From Aurantiacibacter atlanticus (GTDB lineage Bacteria; Pseudomonadota; Alphaproteobacteria; Sphingomonadales; Sphingomonadaceae): 64,000 nt of DNA. Below the pieces are notes generated by a model, which saw only the letters and a list, made by a program, of their open reading frames with translations, had not been told where the DNA came from and made no database searches. Positions 25,889-35,962 of this stretch are shown one piece after another (within the stretch, counting starts at the first letter, position 1; every line of letters begins with the position of its first letter). Position numbers and translations under genes: made by a program. The stretch lies in assembly GCF_001077815.2 (NCBI RefSeq), contig NZ_CP011310.1, positions 1,860,001 through 1,924,000 on the forward strand. The letters are read 5' to 3'.

Positions 25889-27123
25889 GTGCGGTAGTCC
25901 GCATTGATGTCGATATAGCCATGAGTGAGATCGCAGGTCCACACTGTGGCGCGCCCGTCGCCAATGCCGAGATCGACCGAAATATCAATCTCGTCCCCCT
26001 GCAAATGCTGAGCCACGGGGGTTTCGTCATAATCGGCAACGGGCAAGCCATTGCGCGCCGCGCATGTGCCGCCAAAGCCAATGGACAGGGTGTCACGGTC
26101 AGCCGGCTCGCCTGCCTTGCCCACTGCCATGACAACACGGCCCCAATTGGCATCCGCCCCAGCAATCGCGGTCTTGACCAGTGGAGAATTGGCGACTGCA
26201 AGTCCCACACGGCGGGCGCTTTCATCGCTTTTTGCGCCGGTAACGCTCACCGTGATGAACTTGGTCGCACCTTCGCCATCGCGCACCACCAGATGGGCGA
26301 GCTGGCGGCACACATCCTCCAGCGCCGCCATGAAGGCATCTGCGCCCGCATCCTCGAAAGAGGAGAGAATGGCATTGTCTGCCTTGCCGGTTGCAAAGCC
26401 CAGAACCGTGTCGCTGGTGGAGGTATCGCTATCCACCGTAATGCAGCTGTAGGTCCGTTCGTTAGCGGCAGAGAGGCATTGCTGGAAGAATTGCGGCTCC
26501 ACCGCTGCATCGGTGAAGATATAGCCCAGCATGGTCGCCATATCGGGCGCGATCATCCCGCTGCCCTTGATAATGCCATTCAGGACGACGCGCGTGTCAC
26601 CAATCATGGCAGAGGCCGTGGCCCCCTTGGCAAAAGTGTCGGTCGTGCCGATCGCGTGGGTGGCCTCTTCCCAGCTGCAAGGAGTTGCTTCCAGCACTGC
26701 TGCAACGCCATGTTGCGCCTTGTCCTTTGGCAGAGGCACGCCGATCACGCCGGTGGAGGACACCAGCACGTCTGACGGTGCGCAATCGAGGTGATGCGCC
26801 ACTTGCGCCATGATCTGTTCCACCGCCTCGCGCCCGCGATATCCTGTAAAAGCGTTGGAATTGCCTGCATTGACAATAAGTGCGCGTGCCTGACCCAGCT
26901 TCACCTGCTCACGCCCCATTTCCACTTCGGTGGAACAACAGACATTCCGGGTGAAGACGCCGGCAAGCGCCGTTCCTTCTGCCAATTCCGCATAGGTAAG
27001 GTCGGCGCGGTCCCAGTCCTTGTAATCTGCGCGCGCCACGCGCAGCGTCACGCCATCGACAGGCGGCATATCGGGAAAGGGCAGGGCGAGGGGAGAGCGA
27101 GCAAGATCCATGACCGGTGCCAT
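25885..27123 (-). CDS. argJ: Arginine biosynthesis bifunctional protein ArgJ
   Basis: Transfers the acetyl group from N-acetylornithine to glutamate and may also make N-acetylglutamate from acetyl-CoA. The precursor has 412 residues and self-cleaves before the nucleophilic threonine, T197, in KGSGMIAPDMATMLG. Other family motifs are ALIVNAGNSNAFTG, LVSSTGVIGVPLP, ITVDSDTSTSDTV and GADANWGRVVMA. I chose the ATG at 27123; ATG 27111 is also possible. The argJ to phosphatase coupling has been seen in related genomes, as far as I recall. Confidence 0.95.
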   Translation of the reverse strand: MAPVMDLARSPLALPFPDMPPVDGVTLRVARADYKDWDRADLTYAELAEGTALAGVFTRNVCCSTEVEMGREQVKLGQARALIVNAGNSNAFTGYRGREAVEQIMAQVAHHLDCAPSDVLVSSTGVIGVPLPKDKAQHGVAAVLEATPCSWEEATHAIGTTDTFAKGATASAMIGDTRVVLNGIIKGSGMIAPDMATMLGYIFTDAAVEPQFFQQCLSAANERTYSCITVDSDTSTSDTVLGFATGKADNAILSSFEDAGADAFMAALEDVCRQLAHLVVRDGEGATKFITVSVTGAKSDESARRVGLAVANSPLVKTAIAGADANWGRVVMAVGKAGEPADRDTLSIGFGGTCAARNGLPVADYDETPVAQHLQGDEIDISVDLGIGDGRATVWTCDLTHGYIDINADYRT

Positions 27124-27219
27124 AAGCGCCAAGTCAACGCAGGACAATGTGGGCAATTCCTAGTCGCATCATCAGCCGGTCATAGACTTTACACCAATCA
27201 TCGCTATTTGAGGCCCACG

Positions 27220-27480
27220 ATGCTTCGCCAGTTACTCACCCTGCTTGCCGTTATTTCAGGCTTCACGCTCGCGGCAGAACCTGTGTCGGCTGCCGATGCA
27301 CGGGTGGTGAGCATTGCAGCGGCGCACCAGGCCGATTGCGCTATTGTCGCAGCCGCGCCAGTCCAGCAGGTGCGCGATGCGCGTTCCAGCGATGCTCCGC
27401 TTGCTGCACCGCGTGCGCTTCCGCCAGCATTCGCACTAGCCCCCAGCGTTCGCATCAAGGTTGATCGCACGCGCGAATAG
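27220..27480 (+). CDS. Small exported protein of unknown function
   Basis: An 86-residue protein with a clear signal peptide, [20 protein letters not shown], cleaved after Ala24 by rule. The mature part is about 60 residues rich in Ala, Pro and Val, with one cysteine and no recognisable domain. It lies between divergent argJ and secA. Coding support is the signal peptide, the start position and Ala-rich codon use; no function is known. Confidence 0.6.
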   Translation: MLRQLLTLLAVISGFTLAAEPVSAADARVVSIAAAHQADCAIVAAAPVQQVRDARSSDAPLAAPRALPPAFALAPSVRIKVDRTRE

Positions 27481-27566
27481 CGCGACTTTCACTCACATCG
27501 CCTGAACTTCCAAGGTTGCGCCACCATGCGCGGCCTGTTCCCATATTATCCGACAGGACCCGCCTC

Positions 27567-30317
27567 ATGTGGCAAACAATCGCCAAATCGCTCTTCGGTT
27601 CGTCCAACGACCGTTACGTCAAGACGCTCGAAAAGACCGTTGCCCGTATCAATTCGCTGGAAGACCAGCTTGTTGACTTCTCCGATGACGAATTGCGCGC
27701 GCAGACCGCCAAATTCCGCATAAAGCTGGAGGAAGGCGCAACATTGGACGATATTCTGCCCGAAGCCTTCGCCACCGTGCGAGAGGCATCCAAGCGTGTG
27801 TTGGGCATGCGGCATTTCGATGTGCAGATGGTTGGCGGGATCGTGCTCCACCGCGGCGAAATCGCTGAAATGAAGACGGGTGAAGGCAAGACGTTGGTGG
27901 CAACGCTGGCCACCTATCTCAATGCGATCGAAGGCAAGGGCGTTCACGTAGTGACGGTGAATGATTATCTCGCCCGCCGCGATGCGGAATGGATGGGCCG
28001 CCTGCACGGTTTTCTCGGTCTGAATGTGGGTGTGATTGTGCCCAACATGCCCGAGGCTGCCCGCCGTGATGCTTATGCCGCCGACATAACCTACGGCACC
28101 AATAATGAATTCGGCTTTGATTACCTGCGCGACAATATGAAGCAGGAGCGGGGCCAGATGGTGCACCGCCCGTTCAATTTCGCGATCGTCGATGAAGTCG
28201 ATTCCATCCTGATTGACGAGGCGCGTACCCCGCTGATTATTTCCGGCCCGACAGAAGATAAGTCGGATCTTTATGTCGCGCTTGATGCTGTCATCAAGGA
28301 GCTGGAAGAGGAATATTACGAGAAGGACGAAAAGAGCCGTAACGTCCAGCTGACCGAGGATGGCGTTGAGGAAATCGAGAAACGTCTGATCGCCGCTGGC
28401 CTGCTTGAAACAGACAATCTCTACGATATCGAAAACACTCAGGTCGTCCATCACATGGATCAGGCTCTGCGCGCTGTCGTGATGTTCAAGAAGGACACAG
28501 ATTACATCGTCAAGGATGACAAGGTCGTCATCATTGATGAATTTACCGGCCGCATGATGGATGGACGCCGCTGGTCCAACGGCCTGCATCAGGCCGTGGA
28601 AGCCAAGGAAGGCGTCAAGATCGAACCTGAGAACCAGACGATGGCCTCGATCACGTTCCAGAACTATTTCCGCATGTATCCCAAGCTTTCGGGCATGACC
28701 GGCACTGCCGCTACCGAAGCGGCAGAATTCTGGGATATCTACAAGCTCAACGTCGTCGAAATCCCTACCAATGTGGAGATCCAGCGCGTTGACGAAGAAG
28801 ACGAATTCTACAAGAACACGCTCGATAAATTCGCCGCCATTGCCAAGGCAATCAAGGAAAAGAACGAGATCGGCCAGCCAGTTCTTGTGGGCACAGTTTC
28901 AATCGAGAAATCGGAACTTCTCAGCGATTTCCTCGATAAGGAAGGCGTCAAACATGCCGTCCTGAATGCGCGCATGCACGAAAAGGAAGCGCATATCGTG
29001 GCGCAGGCGGGCCGGATCGGCGCGGTGACAATTGCCACGAACATGGCCGGTCGCGGCACCGATATTCAGCTCGGCGGTAATATCGATTTCCGTACGGAAG
29101 ACGAGCTTGGCGATATGGAAGTCGGCCCGGAAAAGGATGCTGCCATCGCCCGTATTGAGAAGGAAATCGAAGCGGAAAAGCAGCGCGTTCTGGAAGCGGG
29201 CGGTCTGTTCGTTCTGGGTACAGAGCGTCATGAAAGCCGCCGCATCGATAACCAGTTGCGCGGTCGTTCCGGTCGCCAGGGCGACCCGGGCCTTTCACGC
29301 TTCTATCTGTGCCTTGAAGATGATTTACTGCGTATCTTCGGGCCGGACACATTGTTCGCCAAGATGATGAATTCCAACTTGGAAGATGGCGAGGCAATCG
29401 GCTCCAAGTGGCTGTCAAAAGCCATTGAAACTGCACAGAAAAAGGTCGAAGCGCGCAATTACGAAATGCGCAAGCAGGTCGTCCAGTATGATGACGTGAT
29501 GAATGACCAGCGCAAGGTCATCTACGAACAACGCGCCGAAATCATGGATGCAGAGCGTGTCGATGATGTGGTGGAAGATATGCGCCGCGATGCGATCAAC
29601 GCCATGGTCACCGCTGCGTGCCCGCCCGGCTCCTATCCAGAACAATGGGACAAGGCTGGCCTCAAGGAGAAGATCGACGAAGTTCTCGGCCTAGATGTGC
29701 CGCTCGATGATTGGATCGAGGAAGACCATGTCGAACCCGAATTGATCGAGGAACGACTGCTAGGTCTTTCCGAACAAAAGCTGTCAGGCAAGATCGTCGA
29801 TATTCCGGAAGATAGTTGGCGCCGTGTTGAAAAGAGCATCCTGCTCGAACGGCTTGATCATCACTGGAAGGAACACCTCGCCACGCTGGACGCATTGCGC
29901 CAGGTCGTTTTCCTGCGCGCCTATGCGCAAAAGCAACCGATCAATGAATATAAGCAGGAGGCATTCGGCCTGTTTGAAATTATGCTGGATACCCTGCGCG
30001 AGGACGTGACCAAGGTGCTGCTGACGGCCGAGTTCCGTCCCTCTGCGCCGCCGCCGCCAGTTGAATTGCCCGATCTGCCCGAATTTTTGACCGGACATAT
30101 CGATCCGTTCACAGGTGAGGACAATTCTGCAGATGGTGACGGCTCCGCCAAGATGGCCCCGCTATTCGGCACGCTGAGCAGCTCTCCCGTGGCCTCCACC
30201 GGTTCAGGCGGAGCGCAAACAGCCGATCCCTATGCAAATATGGATGTAAGCCGCAACGCGCCATGTCCTTGCGGTTCGGGCAGCAAATACAAGCATTGTC
30301 ACGGGGCTGCTATCTGA
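27567..30317 (+). CDS. secA: Preprotein translocase ATPase SecA
   Basis: The motor that drives unfolded proteins through SecYEG. It has 916 residues in full domain order: Walker [18 protein letters not shown] (near residue 105), Walker B region [20 protein letters not shown], the preprotein cross-linking domain, motif [32 protein letters not shown], the helical scaffold, and a C-terminal zinc-binding SecB-docking tail with [17 protein letters not shown] chose the ATG at 27567 ([16 protein letters not shown]) with ACAGGA upstream. The open frame to 27516 is not conserved in SecA. Confidence 0.98.
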   Translation: MWQTIAKSLFGSSNDRYVKTLEKTVARINSLEDQLVDFSDDELRAQTAKFRIKLEEGATLDDILPEAFATVREASKRVLGMRHFDVQMVGGIVLHRGEIAEMKTGEGKTLVATLATYLNAIEGKGVHVVTVNDYLARRDAEWMGRLHGFLGLNVGVIVPNMPEAARRDAYAADITYGTNNEFGFDYLRDNMKQERGQMVHRPFNFAIVDEVDSILIDEARTPLIISGPTEDKSDLYVALDAVIKELEEEYYEKDEKSRNVQLTEDGVEEIEKRLIAAGLLETDNLYDIENTQVVHHMDQALRAVVMFKKDTDYIVKDDKVVIIDEFTGRMMDGRRWSNGLHQAVEAKEGVKIEPENQTMASITFQNYFRMYPKLSGMTGTAATEAAEFWDIYKLNVVEIPTNVEIQRVDEEDEFYKNTLDKFAAIAKAIKEKNEIGQPVLVGTVSIEKSELLSDFLDKEGVKHAVLNARMHEKEAHIVAQAGRIGAVTIATNMAGRGTDIQLGGNIDFRTEDELGDMEVGPEKDAAIARIEKEIEAEKQRVLEAGGLFVLGTERHESRRIDNQLRGRSGRQGDPGLSRFYLCLEDDLLRIFGPDTLFAKMMNSNLEDGEAIGSKWLSKAIETAQKKVEARNYEMRKQVVQYDDVMNDQRKVIYEQRAEIMDAERVDDVVEDMRRDAINAMVTAACPPGSYPEQWDKAGLKEKIDEVLGLDVPLDDWIEEDHVEPELIEERLLGLSEQKLSGKIVDIPEDSWRRVEKSILLERLDHHWKEHLATLDALRQVVFLRAYAQKQPINEYKQEAFGLFEIMLDTLREDVTKVLLTAEFRPSAPPPPVELPDLPEFLTGHIDPFTGEDNSADGDGSAKMAPLFGTLSSSPVASTGSGGAQTADPYANMDVSRNAPCPCGSGSKYKHCHGAAI

Positions 30318-30325
30318 TTCTCGAT

Positions 30326-30349
30326 CCGAGCGCCAAGACGGGCGCTCGG
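30326..30349 (+). terminator. Hairpin after secA
   Basis: CCGAGCGCC (30326-30334) and GGCGCTCGG (30341-30349) form a perfect 9-bp stem 9 bases after the secA stop. There is no T-run, so Rho or RNA-end stabilisation may be involved. Confidence 0.6.
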
Positions 30350-30390
30350 GCCCAGGCCTTGATGAAGACCCCGCTGAATGGGTGAATTGC

Positions 30391-30415
30391 AAGATAACGC
30401 TCCAAGATAACGCTC
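30391..30415. repeat. Short tandem direct repeat (two copies)
   Basis: AAGATAACGCTC occurs at 30391-30402 and again at 30404-30415, a 13-base period, in the gap between secA and tRNA-Asn. It looks like a small local duplication; no function is apparent. The rest of 30350-30522 shows no gene. Confidence 0.6.
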
Positions 30416-30522
30416 AGCGTCAGCAAGGCCCAATGGCCGCCCGCAGCGGGGCAGCCTGCCTGCCCGCTTAGCAAGGATCGCGCACCCGCATGGGTGGGCG
30501 AAAAGCAAATTATCTCGAAAAG

Positions 30523-30597
30523 TGGCTCCCCGAGTTGGATTCGAACCAACGACCAAGTGATTAACAGTCACCTACTCTACCGCTGAGCTATCGGGGA
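30523..30597 (-). tRNA. tRNA-Asn (anticodon GTT)
   Basis: Read on the minus strand, the 75-base cloverleaf begins TCCCCGATAGCTCAG and ends TCGGGGA, G, and encoded CCA. The anticodon stem-loop is GTGACTGTTAATCAC with anticodon GTT, and the T-loop is GTTCGAATC. GTT decodes AAC and AAT asparagine codons. Confidence 0.97.
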
Positions 30598-30671
30598 GCA
30601 GCCCGTCAGGCAGGTGAGCGCCTATATGGGTGGGCACCGGGTTTGACAAGCCCCGATTGCGGCAATCCACA

Positions 30672-31481
30672 TCAAGTCAGGAATTGCTCTGCCACAATGC
30701 GTTCGTCCAGCGCATGGCCAGGATCGAACAGCAGGGTCATTTCCTTGTCTCTGGCGATTTCCACATGCACCTCTGCCACGTCGCGCACTTCCTTTTGATC
30801 AGCGACCACGGCGACAGGGCGCTTGGTCGGTTCATGCACGCGGAAAGTGACGCGGCTGCTGTCCGGCAGGACCGCGCCGGGCCAGCGACGCGGGCGAAAG
30901 GGGCTGATCGGGGTGAGAGCAAGCATGCGCGAATCAAGTGGCAGGATCGGGCCATTGGCGGAAAGGTTATAGGCGGTGGAGCCGACGGGCGTTGACAATA
31001 GAACGCCATCTCCCGCCAGCTGCGATATGCGCACGCGTCCATTCACCGATATCTCTATCTTGGCGGTCTGCCGGGTTTCGCGCAGCAGACTGACTTCATT
31101 AATGGCGCAGGATCTCTCGCGTTCTCCTGACTGGGTGATCGCTTCCATGCGCAGCGGCGAGACGGTGAATCGCCGCGCCTTCGCGACGCGCTCAACCAGA
31201 TCGCATGACTGGATATGACGGTTCATCAGGAAGCCCACTGTCCCCAGGTTGAGCCCGAACACAGGCTTCACCGTCTCTAAATCGAGCATGGAATGGAGCG
31301 TGTCGAGCATGAAACCGTCTCCGCCCAGTGCGATGACGGCCTCTGCATCCTCCAAAGAGACGAAATCATTGCAATCCGCCAGTCTGAACGCGGCTTCGGC
31401 GGCCTTTTCGTTCTGCGAATGCAGCAGTGCCAGCCTTTTCGGGGCCGAGTGGCTGCTTCCTGTGCTGTCGGCCTCTTCCAT
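30672..31481 (-). CDS. nadK: NAD kinase
   Basis: Phosphorylates NAD to NADP. The 269-residue protein carries the NAD kinase signatures IALGGDGFMLDTLHS (GGDG at 53-56, with the catalytic Asp at 55), FGLNLGTVGFLMN, the NEVSLLRET loop and the long GDGVLLSTPVGSTAYNLSANG motif region. I chose the ATG at 31481 (MEEADST); the open frame to 31637 overlaps the divergent EAL gene and is not conserved. About 90 bases separate it from that gene. Confidence 0.95.
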   Translation of the reverse strand: MEEADSTGSSHSAPKRLALLHSQNEKAAEAAFRLADCNDFVSLEDAEAVIALGGDGFMLDTLHSMLDLETVKPVFGLNLGTVGFLMNRHIQSCDLVERVAKARRFTVSPLRMEAITQSGERERSCAINEVSLLRETRQTAKIEISVNGRVRISQLAGDGVLLSTPVGSTAYNLSANGPILPLDSRMLALTPISPFRPRRWPGAVLPDSSRVTFRVHEPTKRPVAVVADQKEVRDVAEVHVEIARDKEMTLLFDPGHALDERIVAEQFLT

Positions 31482-31571
31482 GACGCAGACACTATGGAGC
31501 GTCGTCCCGATTTGCAACGCGCCATTCGCCGGACCTGTCTTTGTTACAAGAGCCGTGCGAGACAACAGGCC

Positions 31572-32384
31572 ATGACGATTCCTACACAATCCATCGATCG
31601 CCGAGCCCGGCAGGATCGCCGCAATCTGGAACCCCATCCGATTACAGAAGATCTCGCCGACGCGCTAATCGCGAACGAGATTGAATTGTTATTCCAGCCA
31701 CAATGGCGCGCGGACGGCTCGCTGAGCGGGGCTGAGGTGTTGGTGCGCTGGGAGCATCCCGATGACGGATCGTTGGCGGGCGATGCACTTGTGGCAATTG
31801 CGCAAAGCGGCGGGATCGCGCGGCGCCTGTCCCGCCATATTGCGCGCGGCGCGTTCAAGGCGGCGCTGGATTGGCCGGAAGACCTTCATCTTTCGCTCAA
31901 TGTTACAGCGATGGACCTGCTCGACCGGACCTTTGCCGAAGGTCTGACTGAGATGATCGCGGATTACGATTTTCCGCCCGAACGGCTGACGCTGGAAATT
32001 ACCGAGCAGGCGCTGGTGGCGGATCTCGATCGTTCCGCTGCCCGGCTCGATACGCTGGCGCAGCTAGGTATCCGCATTGCGCTGGATGATTTTGGCGCGG
32101 GGTTCTGCAACTTCCGCTATCTCAAGGTTTTGCCGCTCCACGCGCTCAAGCTGGATCGCGCAATGATAGAAGGCATTGCTGGCGACAGCCGCGATCTTGC
32201 CGTGCTGCGCGGTATTATCGCCATGGCCCGGGCGTTGGAAATCGATGTGCTTGCAGAAGGCGTCGAAACAGAGGCGCAGCGCGACGTCGTGATCGACGAA
32301 GGCTGCGCTTATTGGCAGGGCTATCTCGGCGGGAAACCCGTCAACGCAGAGGTGTTTGCCGCGCTGATATCGCAGCAGGACTGA
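31572..32384 (+). CDS. Stand-alone EAL-domain protein (cyclic-di-GMP phosphodiesterase)
   Basis: A 270-residue cytoplasmic protein consisting of little more than one EAL domain, which hydrolyses cyclic di-GMP. Catalytic positions are present: E55 in the EVL variant of the EAL motif (SGAEVLVRWEHP), N110 (HLSLNVT), E142 (LTLEITEQAL), D172-D173 (LDDFGAGF), K193 (LKLDRAMI), E229 and E232 (LAEGVETEAQ) and Q249 (YWQGYLGG). It is therefore likely active despite the Ala-to-Val change in the name motif. No GGDEF, PAS or membrane segment is attached. I chose ATG 31572 over ATG 31491, which overlaps the nadK side of the promoter gap. Confidence 0.87.
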   Translation: MTIPTQSIDRRARQDRRNLEPHPITEDLADALIANEIELLFQPQWRADGSLSGAEVLVRWEHPDDGSLAGDALVAIAQSGGIARRLSRHIARGAFKAALDWPEDLHLSLNVTAMDLLDRTFAEGLTEMIADYDFPPERLTLEITEQALVADLDRSAARLDTLAQLGIRIALDDFGAGFCNFRYLKVLPLHALKLDRAMIEGIAGDSRDLAVLRGIIAMARALEIDVLAEGVETEAQRDVVIDEGCAYWQGYLGGKPVNAEVFAALISQQD

Positions 32385-32405
32385 TATAACGCCTCAGATC
32401 TGCCG

Positions 32406-35400
32406 CTACGCCGCTTTCTTTGCAGCGCGTTTTACCACGTTGCTCAGGCCCTTGGTCAATTGGAACAGGCCATTCAGGCGGCCTTGCGGATCGCCCCATG
32501 CGCGGTTGATTACCAGCTTCATGTCCGGGCGCAGCTTGGCCGTCCCTTCCAGCCTTTCGACATAGGCAATCAGGCCTGCGGGATCGGGGAAGCTGTCTTG
32601 ATGGAATGTGACCAGCGTGCCGCGCGCGCCCACATCTATCTTGGCAATGCCTGCGGTGATGGCCTGATGCTTGATTTCGATCAGGCGGATGAGGTTCTTG
32701 GTGGCCTGCGGCAATTCACCGAAACGGTCGATCATTTCTGCTGCCATGCTTTCGATCTCGGATTGCCCGTCGGCCTGATTGAGACGGCGATAAAGCGCCA
32801 TGCGCACGGCAAGATCGGGGACATAGCTTTCGGGGATCATGATCGGCGCATCGACGGTGATCTGCGGGGAAAGATGGCTGCGATCCGCTTCCAGCCCGGC
32901 ATCGCCAGCCTTGGCTGCCATAATCGCATCTTCCAGCATGGACTGGTAAAGTTCGAACCCGACTTCGCGAATATGGCCCGATTGTTCATCACCCAGCAGA
33001 TTGCCCGCGCCGCGAATGTCGAGATCGTGGCTGGCAAGCTGGAAACCCGCCCCCAGCGAATCAAGATCGCCCAGCACCTTGAGGCGCTTTTCCGCCACTT
33101 CGCTCAACTGCATGTCGGCAGGCGTGGTCAGATAGGCATAAGCGCGGATTTTGGCGCGGCCGACGCGTCCGCGCAGCTGGTAGAGCTGGGCAAGACCGAA
33201 CCGGTCGGCGCGATGGATGATCATGGTATTGGCAGAAGGCAGATCGAGCCCGCTTTCGATGATGGTGGTGGAAAGCAGCACTTCGTATTTGCCTTCGTAA
33301 AAGGCGCTCATGCGTTCTTCGATATCGCCCGCACCCATCTGTCCGTGGGCGGCCACGAATTTCACTTCGGGCACCGTATCGCGCATCCATTGTTCAAGCG
33401 GCTCCATGTCCGAAATGCGCGGCACAACGATAAAGCTTTGTCCGCCGCGATGATGTTCGCGCAGTAATGCCTCGCGCACCACCATATCGTCCCATTCCAT
33501 CACATAGGTCCGCACCGCCAGCCTATCGACGGGCGGGGTCTTGATGGTTGAAAGCTCGCGCAGTCCCGTCATCGCCATTTGCAAGGTGCGCGGAATGGGC
33601 GTGGCGGTGAGGGTGAGGACATGCACGTCGGCGCGAAGCTGCTTCAGCTTTTCCTTGTGCGTGACGCCAAAGCGCTGTTCTTCATCCACGATCACGAGGC
33701 CAAGATCCTTGAACTGCGTGTTCTTGGACAAGATCGCGTGGGTGCCGATCACGATATCCACCGTGCCATCGGTCAGCCCTTCGCGGGTGGACTTCATCTC
33801 GGCTGCGGGAACAAGCCGGCTGAGCCGACCGATCTTGAGCGGGAAGCCGTCGAACCTCTGGCGAAAGTTTTCAAAATGCTGACGCGCCAGCAGGGTAGTG
33901 GGGGCCACCATCGCAACCTGTTGCCCGTTCATCGCCGCGACGAAAGCTGCGCGCAAGGCGACTTCGGTTTTGCCAAATCCGACATCGCCGCACACCAACC
34001 TGTCCATCGGGCGGCCACTTTCCAGATCGCGCAGGACATCGGCGATGGCCTGTTCCTGATCTTCCGTTTCCTCATACTGGAAACGGTCAAGAAACTGGTT
34101 GTAGCTGGCTTCGTCCACGGCAAGGGCGGGGGCCTTGCGCAGGGCGCGCGCGGCGGCGACCTTCATCAATTCGCCTGCAATTGCCTGAATACGTTCCTTC
34201 AGGCGCGAACGGCGTTTCTGCCACGCTTCGCCGCCCAGCCTGTCCAGCGGAACGCTTTCTTCCGAAGACCCATAACGGCTGAGCACGTCGATATTCTCGA
34301 CCGGAATATACAGCTTGTCGCCGCCCGCATATTCCAGCCGCACGCAATCATGCTGGCTTTTGCCGACCGAGATAGGCTCCAGCCCGATGTATTTGCCGAT
34401 GCCGTGATCGACATGAACCACCAGATCGCCGCGCGCCAGCGCCTGCAATTCGGCGAGGAAAGCGTCGGCATCTTTCTTGCGTTTCTTGCGGCGAACAAGC
34501 CTGTCACCCAGCAGATCCTGCTCTGTGACGAGTTCCAGTTCGTCATTGGCAAAGCCTGTGTCGAGCGGCAGCACCATTGCGGCAGGTTTCGTCTTCCCGC
34601 CCTTTGGCGCAGAGGCACCCAAGGCTTCCTGCCAGCTTTCCACCTGCTGCATCGGCGTTCCCGCTTCCTCCAGTATGGAGGTGATGCGGCTGAGAGAGCC
34701 TTGCGTGTAGGCAGCGAGCAGCGGGCGTTTTCCCGCCTTGGCCAAAGTGGCAAAGTGTTTCGCTGCCGCTTCATAGACATTGCTGCCTTGCGTGCGTTCG
34801 GGCGTGAAATCGCGTGCCGATCTGAAGCCGAAATCGACGATCTTGCCAGCCTCCGGCTCTGCGAAGATCGAGGTCTTGTGGATCGGCCAGCCAGCCATCG
34901 CAGAAGCGTATTCTTCTTGCGTCAGATAAAGCTGGGCAGGGTCGATCGGGCGGTAGCTACCCTTGGCCTGTCCGGCGATTTCGCTGCGCTGGCGGTGGTA
35001 ATCCGTAATGTCGGTCAGCCGTTCTTCAGCTGCCGCGATCGCGCCTGAATCAATGACGATCGTATCCTTGGCGTCGAGGTGATCGAACAAGGTTGCCAGC
35101 TTGTCCTCGAACATGGGAAGCCAGTGCTCCATCCCCGCCAGCCGCCGCCCGTCGCTTATCGCTTCATACAAGGGGTCCTGCGTCGCGCCTGCGCCAAACG
35201 CCTCGCGATAGCGGGTGCGGAAGCGTTTGATCGTGTCATCATCCAGCAATGCTTCGCTCGCGGGCAGGAGCAGGTGGTCCTTGATCGTGGCGGTGGTGCG
35301 CTGGGTGCCCGGATCGAACAGGCGCAGGCTTTCCAGTTCGTCCCCGAAGAAATCGAGCCGCAGTCCAGCCTCAAGCCCGCTGGGGTAAATGTCCACGATG

Positions 35401-35900
35401 GAACCGCGCATGGCAAATTCGCCCGTATCCACCACGGTATCGACGCGGGAATAGCCCTGCCGCCGCAGCAGATGGGCAAGGCTTTCGTGGCCGATCTGGC
35501 TTCCCACCTTGAATTCGCGCACCGCCTCGCGAATGCGGAACGGGGTGAGCACACGCTGGAGCAAGGCGTTGACCGTGGTGACGACTAGTTGATGCGCCGC
35601 CTTGCCACTTTGCAACCGGTGCAGCGCAGCCAGCCTTTGCGCGCTGACCGACATCGCCGGACTGGCGCGGTCATAGGGGAGACAATCCCACGCGGGAAAT
35701 TCCACCACCTGCAATTCGGGCGCGAAGAAATGCACCGTATCCACCATCGCGCGCATCGCTGCATCATCGGCGGCGATAAAGACGGCGCGGCCCGATCCGG
35801 CGCGGGCAAGGTCGGCCATGACCAGCGGCTGCGCCCCGCGCGCAACAGAGGCGAGGGTGAGCTGTTGGTCAGCTTTCAGGAAACGGGAAAGATCGGGCAT
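32406..35900 (-). CDS. mfd: Transcription-repair coupling factor Mfd
   Basis: Displaces RNA polymerase stalled at DNA lesions and recruits UvrA. The 1164-residue protein has UvrB-like N-terminal domains, the RNA-polymerase-interacting domain (GDLVVHVDHGIGKYIGLEPI), a RecG-like motor with Walker A GDVGFGKTEVALRAAF and Walker B VIVDEEQRFGV, and motifs LTATPIPRTLQMAMTG and QLRGRVGRA, then the C-terminal regulatory domain. I chose ATG 35900 (MPDLSRFLKADQ); ATG 35912 is four codons longer. It sits downstream of sdhE on the minus strand with a hairpin between. Confidence 0.97.
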   Translation of the reverse strand: MPDLSRFLKADQQLTLASVARGAQPLVMADLARAGSGRAVFIAADDAAMRAMVDTVHFFAPELQVVEFPAWDCLPYDRASPAMSVSAQRLAALHRLQSGKAAHQLVVTTVNALLQRVLTPFRIREAVREFKVGSQIGHESLAHLLRRQGYSRVDTVVDTGEFAMRGSIVDIYPSGLEAGLRLDFFGDELESLRLFDPGTQRTTATIKDHLLLPASEALLDDDTIKRFRTRYREAFGAGATQDPLYEAISDGRRLAGMEHWLPMFEDKLATLFDHLDAKDTIVIDSGAIAAAEERLTDITDYHRQRSEIAGQAKGSYRPIDPAQLYLTQEEYASAMAGWPIHKTSIFAEPEAGKIVDFGFRSARDFTPERTQGSNVYEAAAKHFATLAKAGKRPLLAAYTQGSLSRITSILEEAGTPMQQVESWQEALGASAPKGGKTKPAAMVLPLDTGFANDELELVTEQDLLGDRLVRRKKRKKDADAFLAELQALARGDLVVHVDHGIGKYIGLEPISVGKSQHDCVRLEYAGGDKLYIPVENIDVLSRYGSSEESVPLDRLGGEAWQKRRSRLKERIQAIAGELMKVAAARALRKAPALAVDEASYNQFLDRFQYEETEDQEQAIADVLRDLESGRPMDRLVCGDVGFGKTEVALRAAFVAAMNGQQVAMVAPTTLLARQHFENFRQRFDGFPLKIGRLSRLVPAAEMKSTREGLTDGTVDIVIGTHAILSKNTQFKDLGLVIVDEEQRFGVTHKEKLKQLRADVHVLTLTATPIPRTLQMAMTGLRELSTIKTPPVDRLAVRTYVMEWDDMVVREALLREHHRGGQSFIVVPRISDMEPLEQWMRDTVPEVKFVAAHGQMGAGDIEERMSAFYEGKYEVLLSTTIIESGLDLPSANTMIIHRADRFGLAQLYQLRGRVGRAKIRAYAYLTTPADMQLSEVAEKRLKVLGDLDSLGAGFQLASHDLDIRGAGNLLGDEQSGHIREVGFELYQSMLEDAIMAAKAGDAGLEADRSHLSPQITVDAPIMIPESYVPDLAVRMALYRRLNQADGQSEIESMAAEMIDRFGELPQATKNLIRLIEIKHQAITAGIAKIDVGARGTLVTFHQDSFPDPAGLIAYVERLEGTAKLRPDMKLVINRAWGDPQGRLNGLFQLTKGLSNVVKRAAKKAA

Positions 35901-35929
35901 CGGGCAAGGCATCCGGGCAAACAGAACAG

Positions 35930-35953
35930 CCCCCTGCTCGGCCGAGGAGGGGG
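35930..35953 (-). terminator. Long hairpin between sdhE and mfd
   Basis: CCCCCT-G-CTCGG faces CCGAG-G-AGGGGG, a near-perfect 24-base palindrome with a single opposing mismatch, nine bases past the sdhE stop. On the minus strand a moderately T-rich stretch follows (CTGTTCTGTTTG). It could terminate or attenuate sdhE transcription before mfd. Confidence 0.5.
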
Positions 35954-35962
35954 TCAGGCCGC

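Noticed and set aside
30391..30415. CRISPR-like or other regulatory repeat in the secA-tRNA gap
   Set aside because: Only two 12-base copies, no spacer of constant length, no cas genes; a small tandem duplication is enough.
33579..35048. Long plus-strand frame (489 codons) opposite mfd
   Set aside because: It is the mirror of mfd codons with typical GC-rich antisense openness, has no family motif and no ribosome site.
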